DNA of 64,000 nucleotides from Flavobacterium weaverense (GCF_003688495.1 NZ_REFH01000008.1:62001-126000); one strand, 5' to 3'; counted from the first letter of the stretch, positions 42,476-52,947 are shown. The notes: a model not told the origin generated them from the letters alone. Program-made: numbers and translations.

Positions 42476-44299
42476 CTATTTAAAGGTATATTTCACTCCA
42501 AACAAAAAATTACCTTTTGGCATTGGAATCAAGCTACTTTCAGAATATTCAGTATTAAAAATATTATTGGCATAAACTGAAAGCTCTAGCTCTTGAATTT
42601 TATAAGCTGCACTTAAATCAACCACATTATAACTCACCCCGGAAGTTCTTTCCATATAGCGATAAGCAATCGAATTACTAAAATTTTTGAACCATTGCAT
42701 TTGGTACGAAACAACCATTTGATGCATTAATGAATTGATTGAATATCTTGATTCGACAGCAGCAGTTTTCTTAATTTCATCATCACTAAAAGTGTAACCA
42801 AAATTAATTTTTTGATCTAGATTATTAAATTTAAAATTGTAATCGAATTGTATTTCAAATCCTTTTGTATTCACATCTTGTATATTCTGTGGAGAAAAAA
42901 CAAGATCTGTACTGTTTACCCTTACGTAGTCAATCAAATTATGCGAATTTCTATTAAAACCAACTAACGAAAGTCTGAAACGATTCGTGTTCCATCTCAT
43001 TCCCACTTCTTGTGCTAATGCATCTTCAGCTTGTAAATTTGGATTTCCTACTGCTTGTGGCCCTATATAATATAAATCAGTATACGTTGGGACGCGATAG
43101 GTATAGCCAATATTTCCATACACGCGAACTTCATCATTTATCTTAAATCCTCCATCAATTCCTGGAAACAATTTGTTATCAAAATCAGAAAAATAAGACG
43201 CTGCAATTCCTGGCGTAATATCGAATTTATCATCCATAAATTGAAAACGATGCTCTAAAAATAGGGTGGCAATTTCTCGTTGATTATCACCTAAACGATT
43301 ACTACTTATAAAATACTTTGAGAATTCCAAACCAAAACCAGTGACACCAATAGAGGACGAATAAGAACCGTTCAACTCTGCGGCTACTTTATTAGTCAAG
43401 TGTAAATTTCTATATGAAGAAGGATTTTCCCTAACGTATATATATTCATCTTGATTTCTTCTCCAATATACTCTGGGTTTCCAAGTAAAATTTCCCTTTT
43501 CTATAACGGTTGAAAAGCCAACTAAAGAAGCCTGCGTTTCTTCGTATTGTCTTGTTGCCGATGGAATTCCGTAAAATCCATTCGCTCCAAATTTCTTTTC
43601 AGAATGACTAGCAATTAAATTTATCGGTAGTTTATTTTTATTAAACTGACTTTTTACAAATATGTTTACATTATCAAAATCTGTATTTTCTCTGTAGCCT
43701 TCAGAAAAATTCTTGCTAAAGTGAACAATGTGACTACTATTCTCTAAATTAATTGACCCTGTGGCTTCTGCCAAAAATTGTCCATAGGAACCTGTTTGTA
43801 ACTTAGTTACCACTGTATTTTGAGGCGCATTTTTAGTAACAATATTTACCGCTCCAGAAAATGCATTTTGACCAAAAATACGCGCCGCTGGTCCTTTTAT
43901 AATTTCGATTCTTTCTATCACTTCGATAGGCAAAGCTAAGTTTAGAGTGTGATGGCCTGTTTGCGCATCATCTACTTTAATACCGTCAATCAACAAAAGT
44001 GTTTGGTCAAAACTTCCACCTCTTATGTATAAATCGGCTTGCATTCCGTTAACGCCTTGGCGTCGTACGTCAACACCGGCTACTTGCTGTAATGCATCAG
44101 CGACATTTGTTACTCCTGATTTTTTTATGTCACTTGCAGTAACAATTTGAATAGTTCTAGAATTTTTATCAAAAGGTAAATCGATTCTTGAGGAAGTCAC
44201 TATAACTTCTTTTAGTGAATCTGTTTGTTGCTGGGTTTGCTGTGCTTTTGCTGCTAAAGTAAAAAGTACTAAAGAAGCCAATGCCATCGTGTTTTTCAT
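42476..44299 (-). CDS. TonB-dependent outer-membrane receptor, BtuB-like
   Basis: A 607-residue receptor, close in length to the vitamin B12 receptor BtuB. Signal peptide MKNTMALASLVLFTLAAKAQ; a likely TonB box at DSLKEVIVTSSR; plug domain with TNVADALQQVAGVDVRRQG, ADLYIRGGSFDQTLLLIDGIKVDDAQTGHHTLNLALP and GPAARIFGQNAFSGAVNIVTK. The remaining about 450 residues form the 22-strand barrel, ending FLFGVKYTFK. It has no N-terminal carboxypeptidase-like domain, unlike SusC-type receptors. It is divergent from a MocR-type regulator with 80 bases between the starts. The ligand is unproven; no cobalamin riboswitch is visible. Confidence 0.9.
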   Translation of the reverse strand: MKNTMALASLVLFTLAAKAQQTQQQTDSLKEVIVTSSRIDLPFDKNSRTIQIVTASDIKKSGVTNVADALQQVAGVDVRRQGVNGMQADLYIRGGSFDQTLLLIDGIKVDDAQTGHHTLNLALPIEVIERIEIIKGPAARIFGQNAFSGAVNIVTKNAPQNTVVTKLQTGSYGQFLAEATGSINLENSSHIVHFSKNFSEGYRENTDFDNVNIFVKSQFNKNKLPINLIASHSEKKFGANGFYGIPSATRQYEETQASLVGFSTVIEKGNFTWKPRVYWRRNQDEYIYVRENPSSYRNLHLTNKVAAELNGSYSSSIGVTGFGLEFSKYFISSNRLGDNQREIATLFLEHRFQFMDDKFDITPGIAASYFSDFDNKLFPGIDGGFKINDEVRVYGNIGYTYRVPTYTDLYYIGPQAVGNPNLQAEDALAQEVGMRWNTNRFRLSLVGFNRNSHNLIDYVRVNSTDLVFSPQNIQDVNTKGFEIQFDYNFKFNNLDQKINFGYTFSDDEIKKTAAVESRYSINSLMHQMVVSYQMQWFKNFSNSIAYRYMERTSGVSYNVVDLSAAYKIQELELSVYANNIFNTEYSESSLIPMPKGNFLFGVKYTFK

Positions 44300-44347
44300 A
44301 ATTAATTTTATTGTTCATTTTTAAAACGCTGCAAAAGTCGTAACTTT

Positions 44348-44392
44348 CCGGACCAGTAATCTAGTCCACCTTTTAAATTATGAATAGTCCGG
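44348..44392. promoter_or_regulatory. Putative MocR-type regulator sites in the receptor/regulator intergenic
   Basis: Reading the minus strand: GGTGGACTAG (44361-44370) and, seven bases later in the same orientation, TGGTCCGG (44348-44355); on the plus strand TAGTCCGG lies at 44385-44392, just inside the regulator gene. TGGACTA-type direct repeats resemble sites reported for PdxR-type MocR proteins. Confidence 0.4.
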
Positions 44393-45876
44393 TTGAAGCG
44401 CTCTTAAAACAAATAATTCTATTTGAAAAAAATACATCAACAGCAGTATTTATTCAAATTTCTCATCAAATTATAGACGCTATACAGCGCGGTTATTTAA
44501 CTCAAGGAATTGCTTTGCCTGGAACACGATCTCTTAGTCAATTAGTACAAATCCATAGGAATACTGTAGTCGCCGTATATGACGAATTAGCAGCGCAAGG
44601 TTGGGTAGAAATCATACCAAACAAAGGAACATTTGTTATTGTTCCAGAACAAAAAACAGCTTCAATTAAAGCTATTACTTATCCTGAAAATCGAGATAAA
44701 GAATATACCGAAAAAACGGGATTTGATTTTAAGTCCTCTTTTCACTTAGCTTCTACTGTTGAAAAAAGGCAGACCAAATACACGATTAATGACGGGCAAC
44801 CAGATTTAAGACTACATCCAACGCATCAATTTTCAAAGTGGTATAGTGCTACCATGAAACGAAAAGCAGTGCTTTCAAAATGGAATCAAATAGAAAACAG
44901 TAATTACTCTACTTATGAAAAGCAGTTATGTAACTATTTGAATGCTACTCGCGGCTTTCATATCGATCCTAAAAATTTAATGAGCACTAGAAGTACAGAA
45001 ATGAGTTTATACATCGTTTCACAGCTTTTAGTAAAGCCTAAGGATGTGGTTTTGGTTGGAAACTGGAGTAATTATGCAGCCAATATGATTTTTCAGCAAG
45101 TTGGCGCAACTATCCGTACTGTTCCAATTGATGAAGATGGTTTAGATATAGACTTTATAAGAAAGCAGTACAGCAAAAAGTCAATACGTTGTGTATACGT
45201 GTGTGCACACCGGCATTATCCAACGACTTGGACGCTCAGTGCAAAACGAAGATTAGAACTATTAGAATTAGCAAAAGAATATGAATTTGCCATTATAGAA
45301 GATGATTTCGATTATGACTTTCAGTTTGAAGGTTCAGCAATGTTACCAATGGCAAGTTCGGACTCTAATGGTAATGTTATCTACTTAGGGAAATTAGGAC
45401 AATCTTTTTTTCCTAGTTTCCAAACCGGTTTTGTAGTTGCGCCAACTACTTTAATTCAAGAAGCTAAGAATTACCTGCAAATGCTAGACAAACAGGGCGA
45501 TGTGATTCAAGAGCAAATGCTTTCTGAATTAATTCATGAAGGCGAAATTCATCGTTTAATTAAAAAAAATATTATCAATTATAAGCAAAGGCGTGATCAC
45601 TTGTCGCAAATGCTAGAATACTATTTTAAAGAAACAGTTCGATGGAAAACACCTAGTGGTGGATTAGCACTTTGGTTAGAATTCGAACCAAAAATATCAT
45701 TAGTTCAATTAGCCGATGAAGCATATAAAAATGATTTATCGCTACCAAAAACTATTCTCTATCAAGATAAGAACACTTGCGCGATACGATTTGGTTTTGG
45801 TCATCTAAATGAAGATGAGATTGAAATCGTAATTAACAAGTTGAAAATCGCTTATGATGCTGTTGTTGGGAAGTAA
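44380..45876 (+). CDS. MocR/PdxR-type regulator (GntR wHTH plus aminotransferase-like domain, PLP Lys replaced)
   Basis: A 498-residue chimeric regulator: GntR winged helix at about residues 12-85 (FIQISHQIIDAIQRGYLTQGIALPGTRSLSQLVQIHRNTVVAVYDELAAQGWVEIIPNKGTFV), linker, and a class I aminotransferase-like domain from about 130. The aminotransferase region keeps NDGQPDLRLHP, STEMSLYIVSQLL and IIEDDFDYDFQF, but at the place of the PLP-binding Lys (usually GTFSKSLFP-x-x-R-x-G) it reads GKLGQSFFPSFQTGF, with Gln at 341 and at the Arg position 348. It may therefore sense a ligand without forming a Schiff base. It is divergent from the TonB receptor and is a likely regulator of it. Confidence 0.88.
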   Translation: MNSPVEALLKQIILFEKNTSTAVFIQISHQIIDAIQRGYLTQGIALPGTRSLSQLVQIHRNTVVAVYDELAAQGWVEIIPNKGTFVIVPEQKTASIKAITYPENRDKEYTEKTGFDFKSSFHLASTVEKRQTKYTINDGQPDLRLHPTHQFSKWYSATMKRKAVLSKWNQIENSNYSTYEKQLCNYLNATRGFHIDPKNLMSTRSTEMSLYIVSQLLVKPKDVVLVGNWSNYAANMIFQQVGATIRTVPIDEDGLDIDFIRKQYSKKSIRCVYVCAHRHYPTTWTLSAKRRLELLELAKEYEFAIIEDDFDYDFQFEGSAMLPMASSDSNGNVIYLGKLGQSFFPSFQTGFVVAPTTLIQEAKNYLQMLDKQGDVIQEQMLSELIHEGEIHRLIKKNIINYKQRRDHLSQMLEYYFKETVRWKTPSGGLALWLEFEPKISLVQLADEAYKNDLSLPKTILYQDKNTCAIRFGFGHLNEDEIEIVINKLKIAYDAVVGK

Positions 45877-45929
45877 ATTTATAATTTATAATTTTTAAAA
45901 ATAAAGATAGTATTGCCTGAAATACAAAA

Positions 45930-45966
45930 GCCACCCCACCCTACGGGCACCCCTCCAGCGGAGGGG
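45930..45966. repeat. GC-rich hairpin element
   Basis: A C/G-rich island in AT-rich DNA: GCCACCCCACCCTACGGGCA followed by the perfect hairpin CCCCTCC-AGC-GGAGGGG (45950-45966). Its composition is unlike its surroundings, which suggests a REP-like mobile or dispersed element. Confidence 0.5.
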
Positions 45967-46006
45967 AATAAAATAGAAGTGAAAAAGAAGTGGATTATGG
46001 GGCAAT

Positions 46007-46035
46007 AAAAAAAGCCTAACGTTTCCGCTAGGCTT
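46007..46035 (-). terminator. Terminator of atpDC
   Basis: AAGCCTA/TAGGCTT stem with CG/CG extension and a minus-strand T-run, 23 bases after the atpC stop. Confidence 0.8.
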
Positions 46036-46057
46036 AAGTTTTTTATTCGAAATCACT

Positions 46058-46339
46058 TTAGTCAACTAAAACAATAACTTTGTTGTCTTTCATTTCAATT
46101 GTACCTGAATTGATAGATAATGTATAATTTTGATCATCCAACTTTGTGAACTTAGCTGCTACTTCTTTGTCGAAAGTAAAACTAGAAGCTGTAATTTTCA
46201 CTTCACCTTTTTCTAAAATAGAAACAACTGGTGCGTGATTATTCAAAATTTGAAAACTTCCATTAACTCCAGGTAAGGTAACGGATGTTACTTGTGCTGA
46301 AAATAATTTTGCTTCTGGTGAAACTATTTCTAAAATCAT
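46058..46339 (-). CDS. atpC: F1 ATP synthase epsilon subunit, short form
   Basis: A 93-residue epsilon subunit of F1. The N-terminal beta-sandwich is complete (MILEIVSPEAKLFSAQVTSVTLPGVNGSFQILNNHAPVVSILEKGEVKI); the C-terminal helical hairpin that inhibits the enzyme in many bacteria is missing, since enterobacterial epsilon is about 139 residues. The frame stops naturally (KVIVLVD). It follows atpD by 72 bases with repeated CAGTGTTCAG words. Confidence 0.95.
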   Translation of the reverse strand: MILEIVSPEAKLFSAQVTSVTLPGVNGSFQILNNHAPVVSILEKGEVKITASSFTFDKEVAAKFTKLDDQNYTLSINSGTIEMKDNKVIVLVD

Positions 46340-46345
46340 AATTTT

Positions 46346-46394
46346 TTAGTGTTCAGTGTTCAGCTTTCAGTGTTCAGTTGTAAACCGAACACTA
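46346..46394. repeat. Repeated CAGTGTTCAG words between atpD and atpC
   Basis: AGTGTTCAGTGTTCAGCTTT followed by CAGTGTTCAG, and a facing GAACACT, so one copy can pair as AGTGTTC/GAACACT. Non-coding spacer DNA inside the atpDC transcript. Confidence 0.6.
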
Positions 46395-46411
46395 AGTACT
46401 AATAACTATTT

Positions 46412-47926
<1,515 letters not shown>

Positions 47927-48007
47927 TTATGTATTTATTAAATAGCTATTTAGGTTTATGAATTAGTATCAACCGAAATGTATCGATTACATGCTTTTTT
48001 CAGTTTG

Positions 48008-48037
48008 CAAAGATAATTTTTTAATATAAAAAATCAA
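48008..48037 (-). promoter_or_regulatory. atpDC promoter
   Basis: On the minus strand TTG (48035-48037), 19 bases, then TATCTTTG (48008-48015): the best consensus match in the window. The leader before the atpD ATG is about 75-80 bases. Confidence 0.8.
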
Positions 48038-48125
48038 CATCTTTTAGGATAAAAAAACGAAAATTTAAACGATTCTTAAAAAACAGATTTAAAACAAACG
48101 AAAGGCTATGATAGATAATAAAATT

Positions 48126-48160
48126 AAAAAACCACCGCGTCATTAAAACGGGTGGTTTTA
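48126..48160 (-). terminator. Terminator of the TonB receptor-GDSL lipoprotein operon
   Basis: AAAACCACC/GGTGGTTTT stem with a minus-strand T-run, 24 bases after the GDSL gene. Confidence 0.8.
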
Positions 48161-48183
48161 GTAAAAAAAAACAATTTATTATA

Positions 48184-49737
48184 TTATAATGAAGCAGGGT
48201 ATAAAATTCTATATAATCCTACATTCACCTTTTTAAAGTTCGAATTGTATTTTGTATTAATCGCCTCAGTAAATAGATTACCTATTATAGCATAACCCCT
48301 TGGACTCGGGTGAACTCCATCTAAAGAGAACATTCCGCCTGTTACAAAAGTAGATGTTGTAGTGAATCCATTATAAACAATTCCACCACTTGCTAACTGA
48401 TCTGTAACTCCTTTTAATTCGACGAATGCTAAACCTTTAGCATCTGCGATTGTTTTAATTGTTAAATTATAAGCATCTGTTGCCACTTTAACTTCTGCAA
48501 TTTCAGCTTTTGTTAGAACATCTTTATCCTGCATTGGATATGTAATCCCAAATTTGTCTAAAGGCGCAGGAATTCCTTGTGGAGATGAACCTATAACGGA
48601 CTGAGCAGTTAAAACCACTAAGTCATCTTTAGTAGCTTGTCTTGCTTTCCCAAAAATAACACCATAAGCAGTTGCTGTTGCTACTCCCAGATCTGCAGTA
48701 AAAGCAGCTTTTAATTGAAGAGATAAATCAGGAAGTGATTCGTCAATAATTAAAAGTGGATTCGGTGCTGTTGCAGATAATAAATTAAGACGGCCTCCAG
48801 CGCCAAACGCCGTTAAAGCTTGCTTCAAAGGTCCATACAACTGTGCATTTAAAGCCGCAATAGTTCCTTGACCTACAGCTATGTTTCCACCTCCTAAAAC
48901 TGAAACAGTCAAAGGATTGTAAGGAACTGTTGTAAAATAAGGTAATGCTGTTACATAAGGTAAATTAGCCACTACACCTTTTGCACCTTTAGCAGTCATT
49001 GCATTAACGATTGCTGTGTAAGTGGAAGCAAAAACAGTAGGGTCAGTAATATCAGTACTTCCGTATGTCGCAGGATTAAGATTTCCTGTTTGATTTGTCC
49101 CAGAACCCCCAGAAGTTGCATATCCTAAAATATCATTACCACCTATCCATAAAGAAAAGAAGGTAGCATCTTGAGCAACTGCATCAGCCACAATTGTCGT
49201 AGAAGGAGTTGAAGCAAATCTAACAAAATAAGGATTAGCTGTCCCGCCACCTATTCCAGCAACATTTCCATAATTTGGAGCTAATAAGTGGTAACTTTTA
49301 GCACCAGGAACTCCTAAATTATTAAATGGGCCTGCAAGTTTATTGGTTACTTCAGTAGTTGGTCTTCCAGATACAGGAACTGGCGCAGTTCCATTAAAAA
49401 ATAATCTAGGCCCTAAAATCACATTTCCTCCTAAAAGTAATCCACCAACATTGTCAGCCATTAAAGGTGTTTTAAAATCACCCCCTCCTGCTAATGAAAA
49501 TTGTTGAGCGATAACATTAGCATAAGATCCCTCTTGTGCTAATTTAAATAAAGCATTGTCACTAAAACCCGCTGCATAAGAGTCACCTAATGCAACGTAT
49601 TTTGTAACAACAGCCGTTCCTGAAGTTAATGGCTTACCATCTGAAGAGGTGGCATCAATCATTACTTCATCATCATTATTATTACATGCTACAAATGCTA
49701 AGGAAGCAAATAGTATCCATTTGAAATTTTTTATCAT
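48184..49737 (-). CDS. GDSL/SGNH-family lipoprotein hydrolase
   Basis: A 517-residue lipoprotein with a lipobox (LAFVAC, Cys18) followed by an acidic NNNDDE stretch, which in this phylum favours export to the cell surface. The SGNH blocks are visible: block I YVALGDSYAAGFSD (Ser53 nucleophile), the Gly block in GAKSYHLLAPNYG, the Asn block GGNDILGYAT, and block V DGVHPSPRGYAIIGN with the Asp and His. The central part has glycine-rich loops and is longer than typical esterases of 200-250 residues. It lies 28 bases downstream of a TonB receptor and shares its terminator, so the two likely work together on an esterified ligand. Confidence 0.9.
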   Translation of the reverse strand: MIKNFKWILFASLAFVACNNNDDEVMIDATSSDGKPLTSGTAVVTKYVALGDSYAAGFSDNALFKLAQEGSYANVIAQQFSLAGGGDFKTPLMADNVGGLLLGGNVILGPRLFFNGTAPVPVSGRPTTEVTNKLAGPFNNLGVPGAKSYHLLAPNYGNVAGIGGGTANPYFVRFASTPSTTIVADAVAQDATFFSLWIGGNDILGYATSGGSGTNQTGNLNPATYGSTDITDPTVFASTYTAIVNAMTAKGAKGVVANLPYVTALPYFTTVPYNPLTVSVLGGGNIAVGQGTIAALNAQLYGPLKQALTAFGAGGRLNLLSATAPNPLLIIDESLPDLSLQLKAAFTADLGVATATAYGVIFGKARQATKDDLVVLTAQSVIGSSPQGIPAPLDKFGITYPMQDKDVLTKAEIAEVKVATDAYNLTIKTIADAKGLAFVELKGVTDQLASGGIVYNGFTTTSTFVTGGMFSLDGVHPSPRGYAIIGNLFTEAINTKYNSNFKKVNVGLYRILYPASL

Positions 49738-49765
49738 TGTCTTTTGATTTTATAATTAATGATTA

Positions 49766-52573
49766 TTACGGATTGATTGTCCAAGACGCAAAATATTGTT
49801 GTCCTATAAGCCCTGCTCCTAAAACTTGACCATACTCTTTACCTCCAATATTTGAAGCACCTATTTTAAATGTAGATTTTAAAGATGGAAAATCATAGTT
49901 TATTTGCGCATCAACTACAGTTGCTGAAGCTATCACTCCATCAGCAAAAGAAGACTGCCATAAGTACTCAGAATTCCATCTAGCACTTACATTAAACCCT
50001 AAATTAGCAATCAATTTCTCGTTACCAATAGACGCTTTTACGCGGTGTTTCGGTGTGTTAAAGCCTGCTTCAAAACTAGCATCTTTAGACTGGTCAAAAT
50101 CAAATTGAGCGTAATTATAGTTCACACCGAATTCAAATTCTTTGTATACTTTTCTTGATAATCCAATTCCAAAACCTAAAGATTTAATTTCTAAGTCTGT
50201 ATTTGTGTACAATTGAAAAGCTCTCGAATTACCATTTGCAAGTGCATGTAATGCTTGTTGACCATCTGCACTGGTTAATCCACCTCCGTCTAAAGCTTTA
50301 CCGTATAATGGAGTTACTACATTTAAATTACCAATGAAGTTGTTGTAGATATTGTAATACCCATTAACATCAATCGACGTTTTATTAATGAAAGAGCGAT
50401 ATCCTAATTCAAATGCCTTTACTTCTTCTGGTTTTACTAAATCAACGTTTGTTTTTAGTAAAAGAGCTGGGTTTCCAGCTGCTGCAAATGCTGTAGCCGA
50501 TGCAGCTGTAAATGAATTTTCATATGCATTAGCACCCGTAATCGTAACTGTATTTCCTTGAGCAAAAGCTTGTCCAACTGCAGTAGCGATAGGTAAAGTT
50601 TCAACAAATCTAGCTAAGTTATCTTTAGCTGAACCTAACAAAATAGCACTTCCAACATTAAAACCAATGTATTGGTCTTGTGTAGAAGGATTTCTAAAAC
50701 CTGTTTGAAACGAACCTCTAAAATTATGCTTTCTGCTTTCTCCACCTGAATAAACTAACGATACTCTTGGTGATACGTTACCTTCAAAGTTTTGTGCTTT
50801 ATCATAACGAACAGAACCTGTAAATTTCAAACGATCGTCCAATAATTTTTTCATTACTTGAGTGTACGCTCCATATTCGTCATAACGAATTGGTCCATCG
50901 CCGTCTGTGTAAATACGACCAAATGAATTCAATTCATATTGTCTGTATGATCCACCAACTTGAATTTCAGCAAACTCAATAAGATCTTTGAAATTGTAAT
51001 TAGCATCTGCGTGGTAGATTTTTGAGTTATCCACTAACTTTGATCCTTTTAATACATCTGGATCATTAATAACTTGATTAAATGCATTTTTAAACGCAGC
51101 AGTTCCAGGAATTAATCTACCAGTGTCAGCTACATCTCTTGCACGGGAGTGCGCTTGAGTTGGGGTAAGTCCAGCTAATGTAGATTGAACATAAGTTCCA
51201 GCGTATTGACCAAACCATGTTTTATCATCTTTCCACTTTCTATTTACATTAATACCTGTAAATAACATGTCGTATGATTGACCACCATCTTCAGTAGTTG
51301 TATATCCTCTCAAGAAAAAGTTTTTACCTTTAAATTCGATTTTATGTTGTTGCATAAAAAAGTTATTCAAGTAATAACGGTTTGCTCCTTGATAAACAGT
51401 GTTACCAAATCCAAATTTACTCTGTACAATTACCTCTAACTTTTCATCGCCAAATGGACGGAAATGAAGTGATAAATCGATCTTAGTATTAGAAACTTTA
51501 TTGTCAGTTAAATCTACTTCGTTATAACCTGTTCTACTAACATTTGTGCTAGGCAATAAGTTAACTGCAGATGCTGGAATTAATCCTTGTGCTGCTAACG
51601 CTGAACCAACACCTTTTAGGTTAGTTGCTACCTCATCACCATACACATTTATTCCATCATAGTTGATAGTACCTCTATCAATACCTTGACGTGTTTTATC
51701 ATCATAATTTACTGCATTCCATTCTGTACCTCTCATGTAAGCGAAGTTTGCTTTACCTGCAAAGTATTTATTGAAAGCTTTACCCATTCGAACACCATAA
51801 TCTACATAATCATTTGTTCCTGCAGCTTTTTGGCTTGTCTGTCCAAATTTTGCATATGCTCTAATTCCTTCGCTTGTAAATGGACTTTTACTAGTCATGA
51901 ACAAAATTCCGTTAAAAGCATTAGCACCATATAAAGCAGAAGATGCTCCAGGTAACAACTCAACACTTTGAACATCAATTTCAGAAACTCCAATTAGATT
52001 TCCTAATACAAAATTTAATAATGGAGATGAATTATCCATTCCATCAACTAATTGCATAAATCGAGTATTTGCTACAGAAGCAAATCCACGAGTATTTATC
52101 GATTTAAAAGACATACTTGAAGTGTTCATTTGTACTTCTTTCAAGTTTTCTAATCCATCATAAAACGAAGGAGAAGCTGTTTTTTTAATCTCAGCAATTC
52201 CCATTCTTTCAATAGTTACAGGCGATTCTAAAACTCTTTCAGGAGTTCTTGAAGCTGAAACTACGATTTCATTCAACAATGTTTCTTCATCAACCAATTT
52301 CACAGATACTTTTTGGCTATTAGAGGTAACAGAAATTTTCTGAGACTCGTAACCCACGCTTGTAACGCTAATCGTATACGGTGGCTTTCTCGAAGATTGC
52401 AACATAAAAGTTCCATCAACATCGGTAACCGTACTGGCGCTTTCACCAACAATCATTACGTTGGCTCCAGGAATAGGTTGGTTGCTACTGTCTGTAACAA
52501 TACCTGAAATTGAATTTTGAGCGAAAGTTATCCCGCAAAAAAACAATGACAAAAAAAGTAAATACACTCTCAT
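49766..52573 (-). CDS. TonB-dependent receptor with carboxypeptidase-like N-terminal domain
   Basis: A SusC-like outer-membrane importer of 935 residues from the ATG at 52573 (MRVYLLFLSLFFCGITFAQ, signal peptide). Then come the CarboxypepD_reg-like domain (ISGIVTDSSNQPIPGANVMIVGESASTVTDVDGTFMLQS), the plug (ETLLNEIVVSASRTPERVLESPVTIERM, LVDGMDNSSPLLN, LLPGASSALYGANAFNGILFMTSK) and a long barrel. The frame is open to 52624, but the -7-like TACTTTGG at 52604-52611 overlaps that extension, which argues for 52573. The following gene is a surface lipoprotein of the GDSL family, taking the position usually held by a SusD. The ligand is unknown. Confidence 0.92.
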   Translation of the reverse strand: MRVYLLFLSLFFCGITFAQNSISGIVTDSSNQPIPGANVMIVGESASTVTDVDGTFMLQSSRKPPYTISVTSVGYESQKISVTSNSQKVSVKLVDEETLLNEIVVSASRTPERVLESPVTIERMGIAEIKKTASPSFYDGLENLKEVQMNTSSMSFKSINTRGFASVANTRFMQLVDGMDNSSPLLNFVLGNLIGVSEIDVQSVELLPGASSALYGANAFNGILFMTSKSPFTSEGIRAYAKFGQTSQKAAGTNDYVDYGVRMGKAFNKYFAGKANFAYMRGTEWNAVNYDDKTRQGIDRGTINYDGINVYGDEVATNLKGVGSALAAQGLIPASAVNLLPSTNVSRTGYNEVDLTDNKVSNTKIDLSLHFRPFGDEKLEVIVQSKFGFGNTVYQGANRYYLNNFFMQQHKIEFKGKNFFLRGYTTTEDGGQSYDMLFTGINVNRKWKDDKTWFGQYAGTYVQSTLAGLTPTQAHSRARDVADTGRLIPGTAAFKNAFNQVINDPDVLKGSKLVDNSKIYHADANYNFKDLIEFAEIQVGGSYRQYELNSFGRIYTDGDGPIRYDEYGAYTQVMKKLLDDRLKFTGSVRYDKAQNFEGNVSPRVSLVYSGGESRKHNFRGSFQTGFRNPSTQDQYIGFNVGSAILLGSAKDNLARFVETLPIATAVGQAFAQGNTVTITGANAYENSFTAASATAFAAAGNPALLLKTNVDLVKPEEVKAFELGYRSFINKTSIDVNGYYNIYNNFIGNLNVVTPLYGKALDGGGLTSADGQQALHALANGNSRAFQLYTNTDLEIKSLGFGIGLSRKVYKEFEFGVNYNYAQFDFDQSKDASFEAGFNTPKHRVKASIGNEKLIANLGFNVSARWNSEYLWQSSFADGVIASATVVDAQINYDFPSLKSTFKIGASNIGGKEYGQVLGAGLIGQQYFASWTINP

Positions 52574-52603
52574 TTGGTTAAAATTTGTTGGTTTATGAAG
52601 CCA

Positions 52604-52611
52604 AAGTACAA
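52604..52611 (-). promoter_or_regulatory. TonB receptor -7-like element
   Basis: Minus-strand TACTTTGG, one base off TAnnTTTG, 30 bases before the chosen ATG. Confidence 0.4.
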
Positions 52612-52893
52612 TTATTTTTGACATTATTAAAAAACAGCTTTAAATATTTCATATTCAGCAGTTATTTTGCCTCATTTATGCATATCCTACAATTGAAAAT
52701 TATAATTTTATATTCTTAAATATGTCAAAATATCAAAAAATAACTATGCATGCATACGATTTATGAACATATATCAAAAAACTAATTAATTACTAGATAT
52801 TTGATAAAAGTGCACTTATTTGGATAATTAACATACATTTCTCTTTTCAAATGGTAAATTTTGTTATCAAGTCATAATTAACAACAGGCCATA

Positions 52894-52927
52894 AAAAAAG
52901 CCTCGAGAAATTTCTCGAGGCTTTTTT
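52894..52927 (-). terminator. Terminator of the GT5/DUF4270/glmS operon
   Basis: A perfect 17-bp inverted repeat, AAAAAAGCCTCGAGAAA and TTTCTCGAGGCTTTTTT, about 20 bases after the glmS stop. It is symmetrical, so it could block transcription from either side. Confidence 0.9.
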
Positions 52928-52947
52928 ATGATAAAGTAAAACTGAAT

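Larger units (their letters stand above)
52574..52947. other. Intergenic region between TonB receptor and glmS
   Basis: AT-rich. It holds the likely TonB receptor promoter (52604-52611) and the glmS terminator (52894-52927). Nothing else recognised. Confidence 0.5.

Noticed and set aside
44300..44379. Cobalamin riboswitch in front of the BtuB-like receptor
   Set aside because: The intergenic space is only 80 bases, too short for a B12 riboswitch of the usual 180-200 bases, and no B12-box-like sequence is visible.
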